The position numbers and the translations under genes were made by a program. A model generated the notes under the pieces. That model did no database searches and was not told the DNA's origin. It saw only the letters and a program-made list of their open reading frames with translations. Shown piece after piece: positions 1 through 8,817 of a DNA stretch of 50,424 bases. The stretch lies in contig JAQGOF010000048.1 of the NCBI GenBank assembly GCA_028293745.1, forward strand, positions 1 to 50,424, written 5' to 3'. The first letter of the stretch is position 1. Each line of letters begins with the position of its first letter. This DNA comes from Gammaproteobacteria bacterium (GTDB lineage: Bacteria > Pseudomonadota > Gammaproteobacteria > Steroidobacterales > Steroidobacteraceae).

Positions 1-1321
1 CAGCGGAGGCGATCCCGGATTCGTCTTCACCGGCAAACGGGATTCCAGCCGCATGCACAATCTCGGCACCCGGCAGAGCCTGCCGCAGCCCTGCCACCAC
101 ACTGACTCTGTCTTGCGCTCGACCGGCTGCTCCCCAACAGCCACCCATCTCGGCTGCGGCGTCAGCGAGCGGCCCAATGACGCACACACGCCGCAGCGTG
201 CCACGCAGGGGCAACGTCTCCCGATCGTTTTTCAACATCACGATGGCACGAGCACCCACCGACCGGGCGAGTTCCCGACGGTGAGTCAATGCGGCCTGTG
301 ACTCAGGCCGCGAGCCTCGTCGATAGGGGTCATCGAAGAGCCCGAGGCGCTCCTTCAAGCGAAGCACGCGCCGCACGGATTCGTCGATCTGCTCCATGGT
401 GACGAGCCCACGCTCGAGCGCAACGGGTAACGCTCGACGATACGCATCCGACATCATGTCGATATCAACTCCTGCGTCGAGTGCCAGGGCAGCTGCCTGC
501 GGCAGGTCGGCAGCGATACCGTGATGCATCAGTTCCGCGATGGCGTTGTAGTCACTGACGAGAACACCGTCGAAACCAAGCTGTTCGCGCAGATGGTGGC
601 GCAACAGCTCCTTGTTTGCGGTCATGGGAGTGCCATCCAAGTCGGTGAACGCAGGCATGATCGTAGCCACGCCTGCCGCGACTGCCGCGTCAAAAGGGGG
701 CAGGTGAACCTCCAGCAGCGTGCGCTCCGAAATGTCGACAGGCGCGTATTCACGTCCCGCCAGAACCGGCCCGTATGCGCAAAAGTGCTTGGCACAAGCT
801 GCGAGCGCGTCAGGCGAGGCGAGATCGGACCCCTCATAGCCACGGACCTTGGCGCGTGCCATTTGAGCACTGACCCAGGGGTCCTCGCCCGACCCCTCCG
901 CAGTACGTCCCCAGCGGATATCGCGAGACACGTCGAGCATCGGCGAGAAGGTCATCGCAAGGCCATCCGCAGCGCCCTCCTTGGCGGCTTCCCGTGCCGT
1001 CAGTTCCCAGGTCTGCGGATCAAACAGGGCTGCCTCCGCGAGCGGAATTGGGAATAACGTCCGATGTCCATGGATGATGTCGAGGCCGATCAGCAGAGGG
1101 ATTTTGAGCCGGGATTCCTCGACGGCCAGGCGCTGCATTTCGCGAACCGGACCTGCGCCAACGAGGTTGAGCAGGTTCCCAATCGCACCGGTCTTGATGG
1201 CCTCGGTTGAGTCACCGGCAATGACGGGGCCGGTCACGGCATGACCTGCCGCTGTCATGGTGAGCTGCCCCACCTTCTCCGCGAGGGTCATCTGCGCCAT
1301 CAGTTTCTCGATCCGATTCAT
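1..1321 (-). CDS. bglX: GH3 beta-glucosidase, BglX-like (C-terminus cut off by window edge)
   Basis: The N-terminal 440 residues of a family 3 glycoside hydrolase are present; the rest lies beyond base 1. Visible landmarks match E. coli BglX: the early MTLAEKVGQL block, the WGR..EG.GEDP block, the KHF.AYG substrate-binding block near residue 187, and the nucleophile Asp at about residue 257 in LVSDYNAI (Tyr where BglX has His). The ATG at 1321 follows a GAGGA ribosome site at 1331-1335. The protein starts exactly where mature BglX would start and has no signal peptide, so it is probably cytoplasmic. GH3 enzymes of this branch release glucose from beta-linked oligosaccharides, and some prefer beta-1,2 links. 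The divergent neighbour is a GH144-type endo-beta-1,2-glucanase, which makes sophoro-oligosaccharides a likely substrate (inference). About 70 bases separate the two starts, so they probably share a control region. Confidence 0.93.
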   Translation of the reverse strand, partial: MNRIEKLMAQMTLAEKVGQLTMTAAGHAVTGPVIAGDSTEAIKTGAIGNLLNLVGAGPVREMQRLAVEESRLKIPLLIGLDIIHGHRTLFPIPLAEAALFDPQTWELTAREAAKEGAADGLAMTFSPMLDVSRDIRWGRTAEGSGEDPWVSAQMARAKVRGYEGSDLASPDALAACAKHFCAYGPVLAGREYAPVDISERTLLEVHLPPFDAAVAAGVATIMPAFTDLDGTPMTANKELLRHHLREQLGFDGVLVSDYNAIAELMHHGIAADLPQAAALALDAGVDIDMMSDAYRRALPVALERGLVTMEQIDESVRRVLRLKERLGLFDDPYRRGSRPESQAALTHRRELARSVGARAIVMLKNDRETLPLRGTLRRVCVIGPLADAAAEMGGCWGAAGRAQDRVSVVAGLRQALPGAEIVHAAGIPFAGEDESGIASA

Positions 1322-1393
1322 CGAAACCCGTCCTCAAAAAACATATGGTCGCGGAAACAGGGCAAAATCGCGAGTGAAGAACTTGGAGGGCCC

Positions 1394-2665
1394 ATGGAGA
1401 CGTCCGAACTGGCCGCATTGCCCGACGAGCAATTGCTCGAGATCGTGCAACGCCAGACATTCAATTTTTTCTGGGATGGAGCGCACCCCGTCAGCGGCCT
1501 TGCGCCCGATCGGTGCACGACGCGGGCCAACGCAGCGGATGACAAAGTCGCGATCGGTGGGTCCGGGTTCGGCATCATGGCTATTCTCGTGGCCGTGGAG
1601 CGCGGCTGGGTCACGCGCGAGGCCGCGATCGAGCGTCTGAGGCGGATGCTCGACCTGCTGACTGCTGCCACGTGCTATCACGGTGCTTATGCCCATTTCG
1701 TGAATGGCCGGACCGCCGCCACCATCCCCTTCTACCGCAAGGACGATGGCGGCGACCTGGTCGAGACCTCTTTTCTGTGCATGGGTCTTCTGTGTGCACG
1801 GCAGTATTTCAACCGTGACACTCAAGCTGAACAGTCCCTGCGGGGCCGGATTACCTGGCTGTGGGAAGAGGTGGAGTGGGATTGGTACACCCAGGATGAC
1901 AGCCGCGTGCTGTACTGGCACTGGAGTCCTAACAACGGCTGGGCGATGGACCATGAGATCAGGGGTTGGAACGAATGCCTGATCACCTACGTGCTGGGTG
2001 CCGGGGCTCCCCGCTACCCGATCGATCCGATCGTCTATCATCGCGGCTTTGCAGCCGGCCGCACGTTCCTCAATGGCAAGCGTTACTACGACATCGAGCT
2101 GCCGCTGGGAATGCCGTTTGGCGGGCCGCTGTTCTTCGCGCATTACTCGTTCTGTGGACTCGACCCGCGCGGCCTCAAAGACGAGTACGCCGACTATTGG
2201 GAGCTCAACCAGCGCCACGTGGCGATCAACCGCGCGCACTGCCTCGCGAATCCCAACAACTACAAGGGCTATGGCGCGCTGTGCTGGGGTCTTACTGCCA
2301 GCGACGATCCTGATGGCTACTCGGCGCATGCGCCCGACAATGACAACGGGACGATCTCACCTACGGCCGCTCTCGCGAGCCTGCCGTACGCGCCACGAGA
2401 AGTGATGAGCACGTTGCGTCATTTTCTCGAGGAGCATGGCGAGCAACTCTGGGGGCGTTACGGATTTGCCGATGCTTTCTGCCAGCAGCGGAACTGGTAC
2501 GCTGACACCTACATCGCCATCGATCAGGGACCCATCGTCATCATGATGGAGAATCATCGTACCGGCCTGCTGTGGAAGCTGTTCATGAGCGTTCCGGAAG
2601 TGCAGGCGGGATTGCGCAGGCTCGGTTTCACGAGTCCGCGCCTGCGCGAGGCGCACGGCCGCTGA
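1394..2665 (+). CDS. GH144-type (PF10091 glycoamylase fold) endo-beta-1,2-glucanase candidate
   Basis: This 423-residue single-domain protein has the (alpha/alpha)6 barrel signature of the PF10091 family, to which GH144 endo-beta-1,2-glucanases belong. Two acidic motifs typical of GH144 are present: DLVETSF with Asp121 and Glu124, and GWNECLITY with Glu194. Their spacing agrees with what I recall of the functional acids of the Chitinophaga pinensis enzyme. The LYWHWSP block at about 173-179 is also typical. The ATG at 1394 was chosen because GGAGGG lies five bases upstream; an earlier in-frame start would run into the divergent GH3 gene. There is no signal peptide, unlike secreted GH144 enzymes, so it may act on imported or endogenous glucan such as cyclic or linear beta-1,2-glucan. 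It is the first gene of an operon whose next gene overlaps its stop by one base (TGATG). Confidence 0.85.
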   Translation: METSELAALPDEQLLEIVQRQTFNFFWDGAHPVSGLAPDRCTTRANAADDKVAIGGSGFGIMAILVAVERGWVTREAAIERLRRMLDLLTAATCYHGAYAHFVNGRTAATIPFYRKDDGGDLVETSFLCMGLLCARQYFNRDTQAEQSLRGRITWLWEEVEWDWYTQDDSRVLYWHWSPNNGWAMDHEIRGWNECLITYVLGAGAPRYPIDPIVYHRGFAAGRTFLNGKRYYDIELPLGMPFGGPLFFAHYSFCGLDPRGLKDEYADYWELNQRHVAINRAHCLANPNNYKGYGALCWGLTASDDPDGYSAHAPDNDNGTISPTAALASLPYAPREVMSTLRHFLEEHGEQLWGRYGFADAFCQQRNWYADTYIAIDQGPIVIMMENHRTGLLWKLFMSVPEVQAGLRRLGFTSPRLREAHGR

Positions 2666-4014
2666 TGGCGCGAGGGGCCCAGGATCTGGAGCAGTGGCTC
2701 GAGCGAGAGTATCGGCGCGCCGCCGAGGCGATGCTGGTCAGCGTATCGCCTGTGGGAATCGTGAAGACCCGGCCGGGGTTTGGTCACACCATCCATGCCG
2801 TCAAAGGCTCCATCGTTGCATCGCCAGTGCTGGCAGACTGGAATCCGGAGCCGGACTATTTCTTTCACTGGTTTCGCGATTCGGCCGTCGTCATTGACGC
2901 TGTACGCCTGCTGTTCGAAGCCGGTGACCTGGATGCGCAGGCCCTGGAGCACTTCGCCGATTTCGTGAGGTTCAGCCTCTCACTGCAGGATCTCGATGGA
3001 CGCAAGGTGATCGCCACGATGGCGTGGCGCGAAAACGTTGCGGCCGACTTCATCAGATTTCTGCGCAGGGACGACGAGCTCGACGCCGTGCACGGCGAGG
3101 CCATCGTGGCCGAGACCCGAGTGAACCCGGACGGAACGCTCGACATCTCGAGCTGGACCCGCCCCCAACACGACGGCGCGCCGCTGCGGGCCCTCTCGGT
3201 ACTGAGATGGGTCCGGTCGCACTCGCTCGATTCCGATCTGCGCGCGTTGGTGTCCCGGTTGGTTCGGTCAGATCTTGCGTTTACGTTTGCACATTGGCGC
3301 GAGCCCTCATTTGATATCTGGGAAGAGGAGAGCGGCCTCCACTACTACACCCTGTGTGTGTCCGCCGCTGCTCTTCGCGAAGGTGCCGCCTGGTTGGATG
3401 GTGTTGACCAAAGCGCTCTGGCGCGGTCGTACCGCGCCGAGGCGGATATCATTTACCGCATCCTCGATGGGTACTGGCTGCCCGGGGAGGGACACTATCG
3501 GTCCCGGGTGCTGGCATCGGGCGCGGGCTCGGCCAAGGGGGTTGCCAAGGACTTGGATATAGCCGTCATCCTTGCTGCGATTCATGCGTTGGCTGACGGC
3601 TCGACCCACTCGGTTCGCGATCCACGCATGCAGGCGACCCTACAGCGGCTCGAATCCCTCTTCGATGCCGCTTATCCAATCAACCAGGTTCGACCTGCTC
3701 ATCGGGCTCCGGCCATGGGCCGCTACGCGGGAGATGTGTACTTTTCCGGCGGTGCGTACTACTTCTCCACGTTGGGAGCGGCCGAATTCTGCTTTCTCGC
3801 GGCCGCACACAACGAGGAAGCATCAGCCTGGATTGCAAGGGGAGATGCTTTCCTCGCGACCGTTCGTGCATACACGCCGGAAAACGGCGAGCTGTCAGAG
3901 CAGTTCGACCAGCGCACCGGCGAACAGACCTCCGCGCGGCATCTTGCCTGGAGCTACGCCGCTTTCATTTCCTGCGTGGTTGCCAGGCGTGCTGTTGTAG
4001 GGATTGGCGGATGA
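2665..4014 (+). CDS. GH15 glucoamylase-like glycoside hydrolase
   Basis: The 449-residue protein has the full set of GH15 landmarks. Near residues 64-73 is DYFFHWFRDS, which forms the substrate pocket. At 165-171 is TRPQHDG (classic GRPQNDG). The general acid lies in DIWEEESG (Glu220 or 221), and the catalytic base is Glu412 in LSEQFD, followed by LAWSYAAF. Family enzymes release glucose from non-reducing ends with inversion. Most characterised members cut alpha-1,4 links, others trehalose or dextran, so the substrate cannot be read from the sequence. There is no signal peptide and no starch-binding domain. The ATG at 2665 overlaps the upstream stop by one base, and its own stop overlaps the next gene by four (ATGA), so it is translationally coupled on both sides. 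An alpha-type GH15 beside a beta-1,2-glucanase is an unusual pairing. Confidence 0.9.
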   Translation: MARGAQDLEQWLEREYRRAAEAMLVSVSPVGIVKTRPGFGHTIHAVKGSIVASPVLADWNPEPDYFFHWFRDSAVVIDAVRLLFEAGDLDAQALEHFADFVRFSLSLQDLDGRKVIATMAWRENVAADFIRFLRRDDELDAVHGEAIVAETRVNPDGTLDISSWTRPQHDGAPLRALSVLRWVRSHSLDSDLRALVSRLVRSDLAFTFAHWREPSFDIWEEESGLHYYTLCVSAAALREGAAWLDGVDQSALARSYRAEADIIYRILDGYWLPGEGHYRSRVLASGAGSAKGVAKDLDIAVILAAIHALADGSTHSVRDPRMQATLQRLESLFDAAYPINQVRPAHRAPAMGRYAGDVYFSGGAYYFSTLGAAEFCFLAAAHNEEASAWIARGDAFLATVRAYTPENGELSEQFDQRTGEQTSARHLAWSYAAFISCVVARRAVVGIGG

Positions 4015-5897
4015 CAGCCAATCCACAAGCGGGCGCACCCGAGGACACGACCGCAGCCGCCATAACCGCAGCCGCGGCCGACAAAGCCGCGGTGGACGAA
4101 GCGGCGGCGGACGAAGCCCGCGCGGCAGGCCTGGGCCCGCAGATGGCCATGATGATGCGGGCGCTGCGTGGCTCGCCGGTTGCCAGGGCTCTGGTCATAC
4201 TCGTTGTTTCCATCATCGTGGTTGTAGTCGTAACCGCCTACGGACAGATCCGGCTCAACCGTTGGAACAAGCCTTTTTACGACGCCTTGTCGCGGCGCGA
4301 CCTGCACGACTTCCTCACCCAGCTCGGTGTCTTTTTCATCATTGCCGGCATCGTGCTGATCCTGAATGTGGGCCAGCGCTGGCTGGTCGAGATGTTGAAG
4401 CTCAAGTTGCGCCACGGCATCGTGCACGATCTGCTGAAGGACTGGATGTTGCCGCGGCGCGCCTTCTGGCTCGCAAACGCGGGCGGGCCGATGGGTGTCA
4501 ACCCGGACCAGCGCATGCACGAGGATGCCCGCAAGCTGTGCGACCTGTCAGCCGATCTCGGTACCGGGCTGCTGCAGGCTGGAATTCTGTTCGGTATTTT
4601 TGCCGGGGTGCTGTGGGGACTGTCTGCCGGCTTTTCGGTCCGCTTCCGGGACACGGACTACGCCATCCCCGGTTTCATGCTGTGGGCCGCCGTCGTGTAC
4701 GCGGGTGCGGGCTCGTTGCTGAGCTATTGGGTGGGGCGCAGCCTGATCAACCGCAATTCCGAACGCTACGCGCGTGAAGCGGATCTACGATTCTCGCTGG
4801 TCCGCATCAACGAGCACCTGGATGGAATCTCGCTAGCTGCGGGCGAGGAGGATGAAAGACGGCGCGTCGAGTTGCACCTGGACAACGTGCTCACTGCGAC
4901 CCGGCGATTGGTCAAGGGTCTCACCAATCTAACGTGGGTCACGGCAGGCTTCGGCTGGATTACCATAGTGGCGCCGATCCTGGTCGCCGCTCCATTATAT
5001 TTCGCAGGCAAGATTTCCTTCGGCGGCCTGATGATGGCGGCCGCGGCGTTCACCCAGGCGCAATCCTCCCTGCGCTGGTTTGTGGATAACTTCAGTACCA
5101 TTGCTGATTGGCGCGCTACCTTACATCGCGTAGCGAGCTTCCGGTACGCTCTGACGACTACGGAGGACCTGCACGACTTCGAGAGCCGCATCACCTATGT
5201 GGAAGGGGACGCGGGCACGATCACGATCGACGATCTCGACATAGTCTCTCCCGCCGGTTCCGACATGCTCAAGGAAAGAAAGGTCGTTGTGAAAGCCGGC
5301 GAACGCGTGCTCATCGTCGGTGCGCCCGGCACCGGCAAGACCCTGTTGTTCCGCGCCCTTGCCGGACTGTGGCCGTGGGGCGCCGGCACCATCACCCGTC
5401 CGAAAGACGAGATGATGCTCTACCTGCCCCGTGGCACGCCCTATTTGCCGCGCGGGACACTCAAGGAAGTCCTGGCTTATCCGCTGGAGGTCGAGCGGTT
5501 CAGCGAGTCCGCGTTCAGTCATGCGCTTGGCCGCCTCGGTCTCGAGCGGCTGGTCCCGCTGCTGGAGGTGACACGGCGCTGGGATCGGGAGTTGAGCCAG
5601 GATGAGCAACTCGGCCTCGCTTTCGCGCGAATCGTCCTGCAGACACCGCCGTGGCTGCTCATCGACGACATGTTGGGATCGCTCGATGATGAGTCGCTGG
5701 AGCGAATCATTGACATCTTCGCTAACGAGCTCGCGCGGACCAGCGTCATCCACATAGGCCGGGCTGCCCAGGCCCGTGATCCGCTCTTCCACCGTGTTCT
5801 GCATCTCGTCAAGTCGCCTGTGACCAGTACCCTTCCTGCCATCGTCGGCAAGGGCGGGGCCGCCAGTGCGCCCAACGCATCGGCAGTCGATCACTGA
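4011..5897 (+). CDS. SbmA/BacA-YddA family ABC transporter, fused permease-ATPase
   Basis: The 628-residue protein begins with an Ala-rich tail of about 45 residues, followed by a permease domain of the SbmA/BacA type (RWNKPFYDAL, then NPDQRMHED near residue 162) and a C-terminal nucleotide-binding domain. Walker A is at 437-444 (GAPGTGKT). The other ATPase motifs are off-consensus: the signature reads LSQDEQ at 528 instead of LSGGQ or LSLGEQ, and Walker B ends in Asp552-Asp553-Met where most members have Asp-Glu-Ala, so the usual catalytic Glu is an Asp. Family members move peptides, peptide antibiotics or modified fatty acids across the inner membrane. The gene overlaps GH15 by four bases and the CocE-like gene by one, so a role in moving the locus's glycan, glycopeptide or acylated substrate is plausible but unproven. 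Confidence 0.88.
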   Translation: MTANPQAGAPEDTTAAAITAAAADKAAVDEAAADEARAAGLGPQMAMMMRALRGSPVARALVILVVSIIVVVVVTAYGQIRLNRWNKPFYDALSRRDLHDFLTQLGVFFIIAGIVLILNVGQRWLVEMLKLKLRHGIVHDLLKDWMLPRRAFWLANAGGPMGVNPDQRMHEDARKLCDLSADLGTGLLQAGILFGIFAGVLWGLSAGFSVRFRDTDYAIPGFMLWAAVVYAGAGSLLSYWVGRSLINRNSERYAREADLRFSLVRINEHLDGISLAAGEEDERRRVELHLDNVLTATRRLVKGLTNLTWVTAGFGWITIVAPILVAAPLYFAGKISFGGLMMAAAAFTQAQSSLRWFVDNFSTIADWRATLHRVASFRYALTTTEDLHDFESRITYVEGDAGTITIDDLDIVSPAGSDMLKERKVVVKAGERVLIVGAPGTGKTLLFRALAGLWPWGAGTITRPKDEMMLYLPRGTPYLPRGTLKEVLAYPLEVERFSESAFSHALGRLGLERLVPLLEVTRRWDRELSQDEQLGLAFARIVLQTPPWLLIDDMLGSLDDESLERIIDIFANELARTSVIHIGRAAQARDPLFHRVLHLVKSPVTSTLPAIVGKGGAASAPNASAVDH

Positions 5898-8173
5898 TGA
5901 AATCGCTTCTGCTTCTGCTGGTCTGTCTGGTCGGGTCGTCCTGGGCCACTGCTCAGGATTTCGACTTCAAGCCGCCTGCCTCCGTGAACGATCCAACCGT
6001 GCCGGCCGTGATGCGTGATCTCGCCGAGCGCATCCTGCCGGTGTACCAGGAGAACGATCAGGATCGCTATCTGCGCAACCTCTCGGGCTTGCAGCTGGTG
6101 GCAGGTAACTACACCGCTGCATGGCAGACTCGCCAGCAACTGCGCGAGCGGCGCAAGAGCGTGGACGCGCGGCGACCGATCGGCCCGTCGGTGATCTATG
6201 ACATCTACGCCTACGCCAAGGCCCGGGAGGCGGAGGACAAGGGCCGGTTTCCCCAGTCATACGCCACGGCGTACCGTGCCATTGTCTCTCAGCTCAGCGA
6301 TCAGGATGCATACAAGCTCACGGGTTGGCTCGCCGCTCCCGCCGGGCCCTTGCGAGATGCTGTGCAGCGTGCTTTCGATCAGTGGCGTTCCAAAGGCAGC
6401 ATTCCACAGACGGACGCCGTCGATTTGATCTGGACGTATCTCGCGTTTGATGCGTTTCGGAACTTCCATCCACTGATTGCCGCGCTCAACGAGGAAGACG
6501 ATAGCCGCCGCTACGTGACCGACTGGGACGTTCTCATCAAGACGCCGGATGGGGCTAACATCTCGGCTGTCGTAGTGCGCCCGAAGGATGATTCCAAGAC
6601 ACTGCCTACCCTTCTCGAATTCACGATCTACGTCGACTCGCGGACCTTTGCGAAAGAGTGTGCCGCTCACGGTTACGTGGGAATAGTGGCTTTCACCCGC
6701 GGCGAGCGCAGGAGCCGGGGGCAGGTGATTCCCTTCAAGTACGACGGGGAGGACGCGCGCACTGTCATCAATTGGATAGCCAAGCAGCCCTGGAGCGATG
6801 GCCGCGTCGGAATGTATGGCGGCACCTACAGTGCATTCACTCAATGGGCGGCCACGGCAAAGCATCTGCCGGCAGCGTTGAAAGCCATTGCCACGCATTC
6901 TGCCACCGCGCCCGGAATCGATTTTCCCATGACGGGCAACATCGTGCGTAACGCCGGATACCGCTGGTCGGGATGCGTCGCCAACCTCAAGGATTTCGAC
7001 GAAAAGACCTGCAGCGACGAAGGTTTCTGGCGCGGGATCGATGAGGCCTGGTACACCAGCGGCAAGCCGTACCGGGAATTGGAGCACGCCCTGGGCGACC
7101 GCAACGTGATCTTCCACAACTGGCTCGATCATCCGAGCTATGACCGGTTCTGGCAGAAGCTGATTCCCTACAAGGAGCAGTTCCGCCACATCAAAATCCC
7201 AGTACTGGCGACAACGGGTTACTACGCCGGCGGTGAGGTCGGTTCGCTGCACTACTTCACCGAGCACTACCGAGCCGACCCGCACGCCAACCATACCTTG
7301 GTGATAGGGCCCTACGACGACGGCGCGATGCAACACGGCGCACCTGCCAACCTGCAGGGCTATCAGCTTGACCAGAACGCGCTCATCGACCTGCGCGAGC
7401 TGCGCTATCAGTGGTTCGACTACATCTTCAAGGGCGCGGAGAAGCCGGCTCTGCTGCAGGACCGCGTCAACTACGAAGTCATGGGAAGCAACGAATGGCA
7501 GCACGCGCCCTCGTTGGAGGCCATGGGCAAGGGCACGCTGAAATTCTATCTGGACGCGGCTGCCCTCGAGGGCGATGCCTTGAAGGGTGACGCCCACCGG
7601 CTTGCGTTGCGTAAGACTTCGGACTCGACGTTCGTCCAGCACAACATCAATCTGGCAGATCGCAGCGACGCGGCCTCGGCCTTGCCGCCGCCCAACGGTA
7701 TCGTCAGCAAGAGCCTGCAGACCCGCAACGCCGTGGTATTCGTGAGTGATCCGCTGAAGCACAGCCAGCAATTCAGCGGGCTGTTCTCGGGCAAGCTCGA
7801 CTTCACGATCAACAAGATGGACGTGGACCTGACTCTCGCGATCTACGAGTTGCTGCCCAATGGCGATTACGTGCAACTATTCGATCCGGCCTACGAGTTC
7901 CGCGCCAGTTACGTACACGACCATACCAATCGTCAGCTGCTCAAAGCAGGGGAGCGGCAGCAACTCACGTTCAAGAGCGACCGGCTGACCAGCCGCACGC
8001 TGGAGACAGGCAGCCGGGTCGTGATGGTGCTGAGCGTCAACAAGCGGCCGGATCGGCAGATCAACTACGGCACCGGCAATGCCGTAAACGAAGAGTCAAT
8101 CGACGATGCCCGTGTCCCTGTGAAGATCCGGTGGTACAGCGACAGCTACATAGACATTCCGATCCGGCGTTAG
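5897..8173 (+). CDS. Secreted CocE/NonD (S15-fold) protein with substituted catalytic positions
   Basis: This 758-residue protein has a clear signal peptide (residues 1-19, ending near WATAQ). A helical region of about 200 residues follows, then the alpha/beta-hydrolase core of the CocE/X-Pro dipeptidyl peptidase superfamily and the C-terminal jelly-roll domain. The order of motifs is preserved, but all three active-site positions differ from cocaine esterase-type enzymes. The nucleophile elbow reads GGTYSA (Thr310 for Ser), the Asp-bearing GWYD/GYYD loop reads GYYAGG (Ala444), and the GPxxHG loop reads GPYDDG (Asp475 for His). It may be a non-catalytic binding protein or use other residues. 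It is the last gene of the glucan operon and starts at an ATG overlapping the transporter stop by one base. Its stop overlaps the convergent propeller gene by four bases. Confidence 0.85.
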   Translation: MKSLLLLLVCLVGSSWATAQDFDFKPPASVNDPTVPAVMRDLAERILPVYQENDQDRYLRNLSGLQLVAGNYTAAWQTRQQLRERRKSVDARRPIGPSVIYDIYAYAKAREAEDKGRFPQSYATAYRAIVSQLSDQDAYKLTGWLAAPAGPLRDAVQRAFDQWRSKGSIPQTDAVDLIWTYLAFDAFRNFHPLIAALNEEDDSRRYVTDWDVLIKTPDGANISAVVVRPKDDSKTLPTLLEFTIYVDSRTFAKECAAHGYVGIVAFTRGERRSRGQVIPFKYDGEDARTVINWIAKQPWSDGRVGMYGGTYSAFTQWAATAKHLPAALKAIATHSATAPGIDFPMTGNIVRNAGYRWSGCVANLKDFDEKTCSDEGFWRGIDEAWYTSGKPYRELEHALGDRNVIFHNWLDHPSYDRFWQKLIPYKEQFRHIKIPVLATTGYYAGGEVGSLHYFTEHYRADPHANHTLVIGPYDDGAMQHGAPANLQGYQLDQNALIDLRELRYQWFDYIFKGAEKPALLQDRVNYEVMGSNEWQHAPSLEAMGKGTLKFYLDAAALEGDALKGDAHRLALRKTSDSTFVQHNINLADRSDAASALPPPNGIVSKSLQTRNAVVFVSDPLKHSQQFSGLFSGKLDFTINKMDVDLTLAIYELLPNGDYVQLFDPAYEFRASYVHDHTNRQLLKAGERQQLTFKSDRLTSRTLETGSRVVMVLSVNKRPDRQINYGTGNAVNEESIDDARVPVKIRWYSDSYIDIPIRR

Positions 8174-8814
8174 AGTGAGCCTCGCTTGGGCCGGCGTACG
8201 GTCCTCACCTTGCCGCTCTTTCCTCCGCCACAGAAGAACTGGTCGCCGCCATCGGACTCGAGCCCCGAAATGCCCACTCCGGGCGGCATCTCGAGCCTCT
8301 CCAGGACCTCTCCCGTTCGAGGATCGACTCGCCGCAACTCGCTCTCGTCACCTTCCCAGGTGGCGTGCCAGAGTTCTCCGTCGACCCACGTGACCCCGGT
8401 GACGAAGCGGTTGGACTCGATCGTGCGAAGAATCGCCCCTGTTTGGGGATCGATTTGATGGATCTTCCGGTCCCGGTGCTGCCCCACCCAGAGCGTCCCT
8501 TCGGCCCACGTGAGTCCCGAGTCACCGCCACCGCCGGGCGCCGGGATCGTGGCGAGCACACGGCCAGTCTTCGGATCGATCTTCTGGATGCGATCCTCGG
8601 CGAGCTGATACAGATGCTGGCCGTCGAACGCCGTTCCTGCATGCGCGGCGACATCGATCGAGCGCAGCGTCTTCCCGCTCGCAGGATCGAAGGCGTTTAG
8701 CTTGTCTCCAGCAGCAAACCAGACGTTCTGACCGTCATACGTGACTCCACCCACGTTGTCGGCACCTGGAAAGGGTCCGTATTCACGGATGATCTTGGCG
8801 TTTGATTTACTCAT
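8170..8814 (-). CDS. YVTN/Vgb-like beta-propeller protein
   Basis: The 214-residue protein consists almost entirely of repeats of about 40 residues with the pattern W-x-G-(Q/E)-x-hydrophobic followed by (I/F)DP-(A/K/Q/R)-(S/T)-G, for example AFDPASGK, KIDPKTGR, QIDPQTGA and RVDPRTGE. This is the blade motif of YVTN, quinoprotein and streptogramin-lyase-like (Vgb) propellers. Only about five blades are visible, so the ring may be completed by dimerisation or be irregular. No signal peptide is present. The ATG at 8814 lies three bases after the stop of the regulator upstream, so the two genes form one transcript. Such propellers usually sense or bind small ligands; the ligand is unknown. The basic C-terminus (KVRTVRRPKRG) is notable. 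Confidence 0.72.
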   Translation of the reverse strand: MSKSNAKIIREYGPFPGADNVGGVTYDGQNVWFAAGDKLNAFDPASGKTLRSIDVAAHAGTAFDGQHLYQLAEDRIQKIDPKTGRVLATIPAPGGGGDSGLTWAEGTLWVGQHRDRKIHQIDPQTGAILRTIESNRFVTGVTWVDGELWHATWEGDESELRRVDPRTGEVLERLEMPPGVGISGLESDGGDQFFCGGGKSGKVRTVRRPKRGSL

Positions 8815-8817
8815 GCT

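Noticed and set aside
1349..1373. TCGCG/CGCGA dyad in the GH3-GH144 gap
   Set aside because: Only five base pairs in GC-rich DNA; not strong enough to list as an operator.
1334..2329. Open frame of 331 codons on the minus strand
   Set aside because: Lies wholly antisense to the GH144-like gene and its leader; product has no family motif. A high-GC shadow frame.
6257..7876. Open frame of 539 codons on the minus strand
   Set aside because: Antisense to the CocE-like gene, which has a signal peptide and clear domain motifs; shadow frame.
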